Part shown: positions 30,956 through 37,466 of the stretch, piece after piece
How the letters are laid out: every line of letters begins with the position of its first letter
Position numbering within the stretch: position 1 is the first letter of the stretch
Origin: Parabacteroides massiliensis
GTDB lineage: Bacteria > Bacteroidota > Bacteroidia > Bacteroidales > Tannerellaceae
NCBI RefSeq assembly: GCF_900155425.1
Contig: NZ_LT700189.1
Span: 124,001-188,000 of the forward strand
Length of the DNA: 64,000 nucleotides
Direction of reading: 5' to 3'
Notes under the pieces: model-generated
The model's database searches: none
Told to the model about the DNA's origin: nothing
The model's input: the letters and a program-made list of their open reading frames with translations, nothing else
Program-made: the position numbers and the translations under genes

Positions 30956-30982
30956 TCAGCCGGAATCATGATAACTGTACAT
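30956..30982 (-). CDS. Micro-ORF 3 (MYSYHDSG-UGA)
   Basis: MYSYHDSG then TGA, strong Shine-Dalgarno AAGGAGG. If read through, TGC CGA CAG TAA follows (ending 30944), then a hairpin. Confidence 0.4.
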   Translation of the reverse strand: MYSYHDSG

Positions 30983-31047
30983 CGTTGCCTCCTTCTTTAA
31001 TTGTTTGCTACTCGTGTTGCTCTCTTCAGGACGGGATGTCCGCCGGA

Positions 31048-31074
31048 TCATCCCGAATCGTAATATCCGGTCAT
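31048..31074 (-). CDS. Micro-ORF 2 (MTGYYDSG-UGA)
   Basis: MTGYYDSG then TGA, preceded by AAGGAGGTAACG directly before ATG. If read through, it adds SGGHPVLKRATRVANN and stops at TAA 30997-30999, just upstream of the next Shine-Dalgarno. Confidence 0.4.
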   Translation of the reverse strand: MTGYYDSG

Positions 31075-31150
31075 CGTTACCTCCTTCTTTAAAATTGGAC
31101 CGTGCCGCCCGGCGGCTTTTGTTTTCTTGGGAAAATGTCCGCAAAGCGGA

Positions 31151-31177
31151 TCAGCTTGAATCATGATACTTCTCCAT
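31151..31177 (-). CDS. Micro-ORF 1 (MEKYHDSS-UGA)
   Basis: Eight codons MEKYHDSS then TGA. Without stop at the TGA the frame runs on to 30956 through SALRTFSQENKSRR-type sequence. No strong Shine-Dalgarno. It is the most upstream member of the array; its start is therefore uncertain. Confidence 0.3.
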   Translation of the reverse strand: MEKYHDSS

Positions 31178-31192
31178 ACATTATATTATTGG

Positions 31193-31849
31193 TTATCGGG
31201 GTATGAAATCCATGATATCGAAATCCCTGATTATGCTTTCCCTGTCCTTTCCCGCTAGCAGGGGCGGCTCCCTGCCACTGTCCACGTACAGTCTTATGTA
31301 CAGTTTCAATGTCTCGTCGCTGCCTAGGATGCCGGTCTGCAGAAGTCGTTCCACGTTGGTCCCCTCCAGCCGTTCCAATGTCTGGCGGGCATGGGATTGT
31401 TCCTGTTCTGAAAGGCGGTCCGTGGTCATGAACCTGGAGAGCAGGTCCATGTCGTCAAAGGTCACGCCTCTGGCGCGATGCGGATCGGGGCGTTCCACAT
31501 AACCGGTGATCTCGTAGCGTTCCGGCACTTCCCCGTCCTCCGGTCTTCCGAAAGGATTGGGAAATTCGGGCACAGGTACCATTTTCTCTTTCGTGTCCGT
31601 ATCCGTCCGCTTTTCGCTCATCGCGTATTCCTCGTCCATAGGCGGGGATTGCCATAACCGGTACCGGCTCCTGCCGATGACAGCTTCCTTAGACGCTTCT
31701 TCCTGTGCTTCCGCCGGTTTTTCCTTTATCGGGAAACTGGAGGCAGAACGCCGGTTTCCCCTCCATTTAAGGATGCTGCCCGTGTGGACATACTTCTCTA
31801 TGCTTAGGTAGGAAGCATACAGGAACAGAAGAATGAATGCGTACTCCAT
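31193..31849 (-). CDS. TraD-like conjugation protein
   Basis: A 218-residue protein with one N-terminal membrane segment (MEYAFILLFLYASYLS) followed by a charged cytosolic part. The C-terminal 110 residues (FDDMDLLSRFMTTDRLSEQE to SIIRDFDIMDFIPR) are helical. It occupies the traD position of CTnDOT-type operons, between two DUF3408-type genes and traE. Tentative family call, function unknown. The micro-ORF array begins immediately downstream. Confidence 0.6.
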   Translation of the reverse strand: MEYAFILLFLYASYLSIEKYVHTGSILKWRGNRRSASSFPIKEKPAEAQEEASKEAVIGRSRYRLWQSPPMDEEYAMSEKRTDTDTKEKMVPVPEFPNPFGRPEDGEVPERYEITGYVERPDPHRARGVTFDDMDLLSRFMTTDRLSEQEQSHARQTLERLEGTNVERLLQTGILGSDETLKLYIRLYVDSGREPPLLAGKDRESIIRDFDIMDFIPR

Positions 31850-31856
31850 ACCGTTG

Positions 31857-32210
31857 TTATTGTCGTTTCGGATCCTGTTCCTCTATCTTCCGGATCAAGT
31901 CGGCATGTCTTTCCAGGTGCTCGAATATCACCCGGCTGACAAAGCTGCCTGTCGTGACATCCTCGCGTCCGATTGCCTGCACAAGCCCGGTCATACGTTC
32001 ATAAACTACCTCGTCGATATCCAGGATAGTGGTCTCTGACGGATAGGAAGCGCGTCGGTAGGATTCAATGAGCCGCGTCAGACTTTCTTCCGCCATCTCT
32101 TCGGGATGCTCTTTACGGACCGGTTTCATTGTTACGGTGCAGGAAACCGCATTTGCATTTCCAGTTTTTTCCCTTGTGGATCTGATGTTTTCTTTCATTT
32201 TCATATCCAT
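31857..32210 (-). CDS. DUF3408-type conjugation protein (TraC-like position)
   Basis: A 117-residue protein with a basic, disordered N-terminus and a ribbon-helix-helix-like second half. The family-like motif is VVYERMTGLVQAIGREDVTTG with FVSRVIFEHLERH. Such small proteins follow ParA in Bacteroidetes tra operons. They are probably DNA-binding partition or regulatory partners of the ParA protein. Confidence 0.65.
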   Translation of the reverse strand: MDMKMKENIRSTREKTGNANAVSCTVTMKPVRKEHPEEMAEESLTRLIESYRRASYPSETTILDIDEVVYERMTGLVQAIGREDVTTGSFVSRVIFEHLERHADLIRKIEEQDPKRQ

Positions 32211-32214
32211 TATT

Positions 32215-32625
32215 TTAATATAATTGCTTTTTATAGAATTCCTTTATCTTCTCAATCAGGCCGGCTTTTTCCTTGAAATGGTCTATGATGATCCGGCTGG
32301 CAACTCCCGCTATTGTAAAGTCCTTGCGACGGACGATCCAGACCAGGTCGGAAAGGAGCCTGTATGCTTCCTTATCGATATGCAGGGGATTACGTCCGGG
32401 GGAAGAGAAATCATTCAGGTGGGAATTGATATATTCCCCGATGTCCTGTTCCTCAGATATTCCCCCGGCTTCCGGAAGAGGGATGTCATCTTCCTTACGG
32501 ACCGGCATTGCTTTGGACGAGCTGGAGCTGTATATCCCTTGCGCACCCAAGGCAGCCACCTTCTCCAGGATAGCCTTCTCGTCAATCTGCCGGGGATTGA
32601 TCTTTTTTCTTCCGGAACTTTCCAT
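32215..32625 (-). CDS. DUF3408-type conjugation protein (TraB-like position)
   Basis: A 136-residue paralogue of the next gene. Shared C-terminal elements are AYRLLSDLVWIVRRKDFTI and ASRIIIDHFKEKAGLIEKI. Its start lies two bases after the ParA stop. Together with the ParA gene and the paralogue it likely forms a partition-like or regulatory cassette at the head of the tra operon; inferred from context. Confidence 0.65.
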   Translation of the reverse strand: MESSGRKKINPRQIDEKAILEKVAALGAQGIYSSSSSKAMPVRKEDDIPLPEAGGISEEQDIGEYINSHLNDFSSPGRNPLHIDKEAYRLLSDLVWIVRRKDFTIAGVASRIIIDHFKEKAGLIEKIKEFYKKQLY

Positions 32626-32626
32626 A

Positions 32627-33415
32627 CTATGCGTCTGGTGAGGGTGAATACTTGCCCAGCCCGGTGATACCGCATATCTCGTCTACAAGCTCTACAAGCC
32701 CTGATCCTTTTATCTGGCGGTTGTCGGCCGGCAGCAAGGTAGAACGGAAGACACTCCCTTGCAGGGCACTCAGCTCCTTGTTATAACGCTTGGTGTCCGG
32801 GATGCATGTTTCCAGCAGGTGCAGCTTCGAGGCCCGCATGACCTTGTTCCATGATTCATAGGTTTCTTTGCGCTCATGTTTGTCGATCATGTTCCAAAAC
32901 AGGTGGATTCCTCTCAAATCACAATTCCGGCGGGCAACCAGTTCTTCTTCGACTACGGCGGCGAACTGTAAGGAACTCTGCATCACGATATTGTCCGCCT
33001 TTAAAGGAATGAAAATGTGGTGCATGGAGGCCACGGTCTGAATTACGCCTATACTGCGGAGCGTGCCGGGAAGGTCGAACAGCACGATGTCAAACTCCAT
33101 GCCACGTTCTTCCCGGTAGCGGTTGAAGTCAGCCACCGCATTTTCCGGATCGCTCTCTATAATCGGATAAGCAAGTTTCCGGAGCTGTTCATGTTGGCGG
33201 TAAAGGGCCACTTTCAGGGAATCGTTCTCCCCGATACGTTCCATGTCACGGCTTCTCATCTGGGTGATGCTGTGCTGGGGGGCATCGCAGTCCACCACGG
33301 CTACATTGTATCCCCGCTGGTAATGCAGGATACCGGCCGTGAGTACGGTGAAGGCGGTCTTGCCCACTCCTCCTTTCTGGCTGGCGAATGCGATAAATAA
33401 AGGTTCTTTTTCCAT
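32627..33415 (-). CDS. traA: ParA-family ATPase, first gene of the tra operon
   Basis: A ParA/Soj-type Walker ATPase of about 262 residues from the ATG at 33413-33415. The deviant Walker A motif FASQKGGVGKTAFTV, AVVDCDAPQHS and VLFDLPGT are all visible. The longer open frame (to 33466) would place translation at or before the likely transcription start (33471-33501 promoter), so the shorter start is preferred. It heads the traA-traB-traC operon, as in CTnDOT. Trp codons are TGG. It probably acts in element positioning or tra regulation. Confidence 0.85.
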   Translation of the reverse strand: MEKEPLFIAFASQKGGVGKTAFTVLTAGILHYQRGYNVAVVDCDAPQHSITQMRSRDMERIGENDSLKVALYRQHEQLRKLAYPIIESDPENAVADFNRYREERGMEFDIVLFDLPGTLRSIGVIQTVASMHHIFIPLKADNIVMQSSLQFAAVVEEELVARRNCDLRGIHLFWNMIDKHERKETYESWNKVMRASKLHLLETCIPDTKRYNKELSALQGSVFRSTLLPADNRQIKGSGLVELVDEICGITGLGKYSPSPDA

Positions 33416-33470
33416 TGTCTTTTTATTCTGATGGTTTATACTTGCAGGGGATTCCTGCCGTTTCATGCCA

Positions 33471-33501
33471 CAAAGGAAATAACAAGCGGAATGACCTCAA
33501 A
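33471..33501 (-). promoter_or_regulatory. Promoter of the tra operon
   Basis: On the minus strand TTTG (33498-33501), 19-base spacer and TTCCTTTG (33471-33478), a one-mismatch -7 box. The iteron array at 33507-33541 lies immediately upstream of the -33 box, where an activator would bind. Confidence 0.6.
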
Positions 33502-33506
33502 TACCC

Positions 33507-33541
33507 TGTCATGTATTGTCATGGATAGTCAGTTTTTGTCA
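33507..33541. repeat. Iteron array A: four NGTCA units spaced exactly 10 bp
   Basis: TGTCA at 33507, TGTCA at 33517, AGTCA at 33527 and TGTCA at 33537. The phase is one DNA helical turn, just upstream of the tra promoter. Two further arrays of the same design lie at 55749-55783 and 62142-62176. Confidence 0.8.
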
Positions 33542-33642
33542 TGGCGGAAGGGGCGGTGAAAAGAAAAAAGGCTTTCCCGAAGGGAGTCGTGGAGCCAGCC
33601 TCCCTTGGGGAAAACAGGATACGGCGGACATCCGGTACCGTG

Positions 33643-33687
33643 AAAAAAGAAAAATCCCCGCCGGCACACTTCAAGGCCGACGGGGAT
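33643..33687 (-). terminator. Terminator of the amidoligase operon
   Basis: Stem ATCCCCG...CGGGGAT (33654-33660/33681-33687) with inner CGGC/GCCG pairs. On the minus strand it is followed by TTTTTCTTTTTT. It ends the minus-strand unit of 33712-34871. Confidence 0.8.
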
Positions 33688-33711
33688 CGCAATAATAAAG
33701 GAGCGGGCTTC

Positions 33712-33945
33712 TCAACCCGTGATGTAACCGTACTTTTTCAGGTCGTCCATGAAATGCTCTGGCGTGTCGGTCCTCACCGTCACCCCGTGCAGTTCCCTGT
33801 ACCGCCCGGAGAAATTTACCATGTACTCCTCGTCGGTGCACTCGCTGTCAAACCAGCTGCCCTCACGCAGGATGCGTACAAACTCGGAAGGGTCGGAGGC
33901 GACAATCCTGCCGCCATCCGCCAAAATATACATATGCTTGTTCAT
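33712..33945 (-). CDS. Small acidic protein next to the amidoligase
   Basis: A 77-residue protein, MNKHMYILADGGRIVASDP to KKYGYITG, acidic, without a membrane segment. It overlaps the end of the amidoligase gene by four bases (ATGA-like overlap), a tight translational link. It could be a partner, regulator or substrate of the amidoligase. I do not recognise the family. Confidence 0.6.
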   Translation of the reverse strand: MNKHMYILADGGRIVASDPSEFVRILREGSWFDSECTDEEYMVNFSGRYRELHGVTVRTDTPEHFMDDLKKYGYITG

Positions 33946-34871
33946 GCCGATAGTTTTTTCGTTCTTAATTTATAATATAGTTTCTGTTCACTGTCAAGGA
34001 AGGGGATGTCCTGAAGTGCGGTGGCTGCGGGTACCTGTCCCCTTGTGGCAAAGGTAACCAATTTGTGGAGAAACAGCACCCAGTTACGTATTTTTGTGAA
34101 GTTGGTCGTTCCCGAATGCTGGCGGAACTCGACCGTCTTATGCCGTGAGTAGGCCTCGAGGTTCACCTTATGGTAACGGTCGCCGATCCTTCCTTTCAGC
34201 TCGTCCACCGTCCGGGCGGAACGTATCATCCCGTCAGAGACATGGCCCAATCCACGGCAATAATAGTTGTCCCTGCGGGATGCCGGCATGAACCTGTCGA
34301 TGACCGGTTCCAGGTGCTTGTAGCTCAAGGCCAGGTTACGCCAGGTTTCCATGCTGAAACCGGCGGCATCGATATGTACGTGAAGCCCGCAGCTCTCGTT
34401 CACCTTCACGTCACACAGGTCGAGCACCCAGCAGATCTTCTCCAGTTCCCGCAGGCCGGCTTCGCCGACCAGGATCGGACTGACCAGCTCGAAGGTGTTG
34501 TTACCGCTTATACTGCTGTCCGTCACGAGTTTCCAATGCGGACGGGTGGTATGGTTGTAGCTTTCCACCGTAACCTCGATACCGGCCTCCCTGAGCTCGC
34601 GTGCAAGCCGTTCACGGGAGCAGTTGTAAGCCTCGATCTCAATACCAAACTTGCGGTTGAAAGTGTAATCCAGTGCGGCTGTCGCCGGATGGATATTCAG
34701 ACCCTCCTCACGTTCCCTCATCCGGCGCAGGGCGTTCACTACAAAACCGTAATTGCCGTTGGTCACCATCCTCGCGATTTCCGCACGGGGAACCCCCAGA
34801 AGAAATAGCTGCTGGATCTTGCTTGTCTTCGTTGTCTCTTGTGCTAAAATGCTTCTAATTTGCTCGTTCAT
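33942..34871 (-). CDS. Amidoligase-family enzyme
   Basis: A 309-residue protein of the amidoligase (glutamine-synthetase-like carboxylate-amine ligase) family. Recognisable parts are FGIEIEAYN near residue 75 (metal-binding acidic motif), SCGLHVHIDAAGF near residue 160 and VEFRQHSGT near residue 248. An HTH-like N-terminus (residues 1-50) precedes the catalytic core. Such enzymes form amide bonds to proteins or peptides. The product here is unknown. It lies between a small overlapping protein and a tyrosine-rich repeat ORF upstream. Confidence 0.75.
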   Translation of the reverse strand: MNEQIRSILAQETTKTSKIQQLFLLGVPRAEIARMVTNGNYGFVVNALRRMREREEGLNIHPATAALDYTFNRKFGIEIEAYNCSRERLARELREAGIEVTVESYNHTTRPHWKLVTDSSISGNNTFELVSPILVGEAGLRELEKICWVLDLCDVKVNESCGLHVHIDAAGFSMETWRNLALSYKHLEPVIDRFMPASRRDNYYCRGLGHVSDGMIRSARTVDELKGRIGDRYHKVNLEAYSRHKTVEFRQHSGTTNFTKIRNWVLFLHKLVTFATRGQVPAATALQDIPFLDSEQKLYYKLRTKKLSA

Positions 34872-35022
34872 AACTTGTTAACTCCTTTATTATTACACTA
34901 CTAAGGTAATGCTTTTATAGGAGAAGTCGTAATTATAAGAGCCTTATTATCATGCTATTAGCTTACTTTATCTTAGGCTAAAAGTCCTTATTTGAGGTTT
35001 CTGAATCTTATCAGCCGCAAGT

Positions 35023-35391
35023 TCAGGATGACAAAAGGCGACAATATATCGTAACAGCCGGATAGGAGTATATCATGATATGATAAGCCGCATAGGGCGT
35101 GATATCGGAATAGGAATAGATGGGGCTATGCTGATAGCGGTATAACGGGTTAACCGAATAGTGATATATCATGATATGACGAGTCGCATAGGACATGATA
35201 TCGGAATATGGATAGACCGGGTTATGCTGATAGCGGTATAACGGGTTAGCCGGATTGTAATATATCATGATATGGCGAGCCACATAGGACGTGATATTGG
35301 GATAGGCGAAGCTACGCCGATAGTGATATAGCGAATTAAAGACTATGGGGAAGACATTTCCCAAAAATAGGTGAATTATACTGCCAATCAA
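35023..35391 (-). CDS. Possible Tyr-rich repeat protein encoded by 96-bp repeats
   Basis: A 122-residue open frame that starts at TTG (35389-35391) with GGAGGTG about ten bases upstream. It holds at least two and a half copies of a 32-residue unit (HIMIY..., NPLYRYQH, YSD-I), about 20% Tyr. Because the DNA repeat is exactly 96 bases, the frame survives duplications. This may be a true protein or merely a consequence of the repeat. No promoter was found. Confidence 0.3.
   Translation of the reverse strand: MIGSIIHLFLGNVFPIVFNSLYHYRRSFAYPNITSYVARHIMIYYNPANPLYRYQHNPVYPYSDIMSYATRHIMIYHYSVNPLYRYQHSPIYSYSDITPYAAYHIMIYSYPAVTIYCRLLSS
35069..35356. repeat. Three tandem repeats of exactly 96 bp
   Basis: Units begin with TATATCATGATATG at 35069, 35165 and 35261. 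The first two match closely; the third diverges in its second half. Each contains the palindrome ATATCATGATAT and GGTATAACGGGTTA. It lies upstream of the amidoligase operon and could be an origin or transfer site, or a binding array. Confidence 0.8.
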
Positions 35392-35948
35392 TGATATTTC
35401 ACCTCCGGTTCTTTCTTATATGGCTATATGGTTATAGTACTATCGCAAATAACCATATAGCCGATATGAAGTATTTGTCTTCAAAAGACCGAAAATACGG
35501 AAAAACTGGCAAAAAACATATGTGTTTTGCCCCTGACAAAAGGCTTTATAGCATTATCAGGATATAGCGTGATATTCAAAACGTGGTCCGCTCCTGCGGA
35601 CAGCAAGTTGTGTTTTCGTTAAACGAAAACCGGACGGTTTAACGGCAATTAAGCCGCTAAACCGTCCGCTTCCTAAGCTCCGAAGTCGCTTGATTTGTCA
35701 TTACGGGTTATTCAAATAAATATATTAGTTTGTTCTTTTGCTGTCAGGATCGTGATTTTACTATCCTGATAGGAAACCGTTAATTTCCTTTAAATGACTT
35801 GCCTCCTCCCAATTGCATCACATGAGTGTAAAATCATGGATGCGGCTATCAGCATGTCCATACTGTTAAATGTTAAATATCCCAATTATCCAAAATCCTT
35901 TTCCTTCTTTACCATTATAATACAGTAGTAAACTAAAAACAAGGAATA
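35392..35948. other. Non-coding region with four hairpins
   Basis: No gene seen. It contains inverted repeats at 35422-35435/35449-35462 (14-base arms, GGCTATATGGTTAT), 35586-35601 (GTCCGC/GCGGAC), about 35612-35630 (GTTTTCG/CGAAAAC) and 35632-35667 (GGACGGTTTA arms with one mismatch). The last three stand almost back-to-back. They could be a replication or transfer origin, or a boundary structure left of the fimbrial block. Confidence 0.55.
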
Positions 35949-37148
35949 ATGATGGATAGGAAAAAGAAAAGGTTGCTTTCTCCATTGTTGGAGCGGACAC
36001 TGGATGCGTTGAAAGGACAACGTAGCATGCAAACATTGGAGAACTACCATAGTAGTATAAATAAGGTAAAGGAATTTGTGGGTGATGGATGGGAACATCT
36101 GACGGTAGAAGACATCACAAGAGGTTGGACGGACAGATTCACCACATGGCTGGAAAGCCACCATGGCGACAAGCCTCAGACCGTAGACTTTTATCTTCGC
36201 ACGTTCCGGGCTGTGTACGGCCATGCGCTGGCACTTTCTTCCGAGGGCACGGACGGGAAACCTTTCAGCGGACATCACACCGGCGGCAGCTTTCCTGCCA
36301 AACGTGCGCTCCGGAAAGAAGAAGTACAGCGTCTGCTCTCGCCCAGCTTGCGGCAGACACTGCCGGAGAACCAGCGTGAGGCGTTGGATGTGTTATTGTT
36401 CATCTTCTACGCCCGTGGAATGGTATTCAAGGATGTGTACGGGTTGACCCACCGGATGGTGACGGACCGGCACATCCGTTACCTGCGCAGCAAGACAGGC
36501 GTGCCCATTGATGTGGAGGTAGTGCCGGAACTGGAAGAAATCATGAAACGGTACCATCGGGAAGATTCGCCTTTCGTTTTCCCTTTCCTGCACGAGGCAA
36601 GGAAAGGATGTCCCGGAAAGGAGCTGCCGGAAGAATCCGCTTTGCGGCGAATCAATCGTACAGCCCGTATGATAGGGCGGAAAGTGGGACTCTCCGTACC
36701 TCTTACAACCTACGTGCTGCGCCACACGTGGGCAACATTAATGTTGGAAGACAGCCAGCCTGTGGAACTGATCAGCCAGTGCATGGGGCACACCTCGATA
36801 CGTACCACGCAGATCTACCTTTCCCGTATCAGTAGCCGGAAGGTTGATACTGCTGTGGACGGCATGTACGACCGTATGCTACGGAAGCCCAAACATAAAA
36901 GAAAGGAAAGGGACATCCCGTCCGGTTGCCATCGAAAATCCGAATCCCCTGTATCGCAACCGATGGAAAACGGGAACACACATCCCCATGTTTCCCAAAC
37001 TCCCGAAAACGAAAAATGTCCCTTTCTTAGCAAGAAAGAGACATTCGTTTCGTGTCACGTGAACACCGTAATATTTTTCGCTGCAAAGGTATATATTTCA
37101 TACATTTGCAGCAAATTTTCTTCCGCTTTTTTTTTCTGTTTCACCTGA
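35949..37148 (+). CDS. Tyrosine recombinase, likely invertase of the adjacent segment
   Basis: A 399-residue tyrosine recombinase. A SAM-like DNA-binding region (residues 20-115) precedes the catalytic domain, with LLFIFYARGMVFKDV (Arg region), LRHTWATLML (His-x-x-Arg) and TTQIYLSRI (Tyr nucleophile). The domain ends near residue 300. The last 50 residues extend across inverted repeat IRL (37018-37045) into the invertible segment, so inversion would replace the tail FVSCHVNTVIFFAA... with LREINLYNSVIQAVEN.... This linkage makes it the best candidate for the enzyme that flips the segment. The tail residues are probably of no catalytic use. Confidence 0.85.
   Translation: MMDRKKKRLLSPLLERTLDALKGQRSMQTLENYHSSINKVKEFVGDGWEHLTVEDITRGWTDRFTTWLESHHGDKPQTVDFYLRTFRAVYGHALALSSEGTDGKPFSGHHTGGSFPAKRALRKEEVQRLLSPSLRQTLPENQREALDVLLFIFYARGMVFKDVYGLTHRMVTDRHIRYLRSKTGVPIDVEVVPELEEIMKRYHREDSPFVFPFLHEARKGCPGKELPEESALRRINRTARMIGRKVGLSVPLTTYVLRHTWATLMLEDSQPVELISQCMGHTSIRTTQIYLSRISSRKVDTAVDGMYDRMLRKPKHKRKERDIPSGCHRKSESPVSQPMENGNTHPHVSQTPENEKCPFLSKKETFVSCHVNTVIFFAAKVYISYICSKFSSAFFFCFT
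37018..37045. repeat. Inverted repeat IRL, 28 bp
   Basis: Left arm of a perfect 28-base inverted repeat with IRR (37246-37273). Each arm is itself a near-palindrome with CTTTCTT-AGC-AAGAAAG, as in core sites of tyrosine invertases. It lies inside the 3' coding end of the recombinase. Confidence 0.9.
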
Positions 37149-37245
37149 TATTTCTTCCTGCCTTTCCGCCCTCTATTCTTTCCATGCGATGCGAAACACA
37201 TTTTCAACCGCCTGTATCACAGAATTATATAAGTTTATTTCCCGT
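37046..37245. other. 200-bp invertible segment with outward promoters
   Basis: Bounded by the IRs. On the minus strand -33 TTTG (37112-37115), 20-base spacer and -7 TACCTTTG (37084-37091) form a perfect promoter facing the recombinase. On the plus strand a weaker TTCG/TACATTTG (37077-37108) faces the fimbrial operon. The stronger promoter would face the operon after inversion, so the sequenced orientation is probably the OFF or low state. The arms GCTGCAAA/TTTGCAGC are inverted between the promoters. Confidence 0.75.
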
Positions 37246-37273
37246 AATGTCTCTTTCTTGCTAAGAAAGGGAC
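37246..37273. repeat. Inverted repeat IRR, 28 bp
   Basis: Right arm of the inverted repeat, the exact reverse complement of 37018-37045. Confidence 0.9.
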
Positions 37274-37373
37274 GCTCATTAAAGTGCCACCAAGATGTAT
37301 GGAAAAGCGAAAAAAAATAGACAGGAAAGCAAATCCTGTTTCTTTTTCCCATCCAAATACAGTGAACCGTTGT

Positions 37374-37406
37374 ATTTGCCGTACTATTCGCAAATGTACG
37401 GCAAAT
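37374..37406. repeat. 11-bp inverted repeat upstream of the Rrf2 gene
   Basis: Arms ATTTGCCGTAC and GTACGGCAAAT separated by 11 bases. It is 60 bases before the regulator start and may be its operator (autoregulation) or an attenuator. The rest of 37149-37466 holds nothing else. Confidence 0.6.
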
Positions 37407-37466
37407 AGGCAAGAAAACATAAGGAGACGATAAAATGAAACAAATGACGAAGGAAAGGGGCGGGTC

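Larger units (their letters stand above)
30468..31177 (-). repeat. Imperfect tandem repeats (~213 bp) carrying seven micro-ORFs
   Basis: A ~700-base region between the traD-like gene and traE. It contains about three and a half copies of a ~213-base unit. Each unit, read on the minus strand, has two micro-ORFs with the core TATCATGA..., a strong Shine-Dalgarno (AAGGAGG) before one of them, and a GC-rich hairpin (for example 30468-30500, arms GCCGCGGGC/GCCCGCGGC). The hairpins are followed by A-runs on the minus strand, not U-runs, so they are not plain terminators. TGA codons of the micro-ORFs fall at 31151, 31048, 30956, 30836, 30741, 30624 and 30528, spaced alternately by about 95 and 117 bases. 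Confidence 0.75.
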
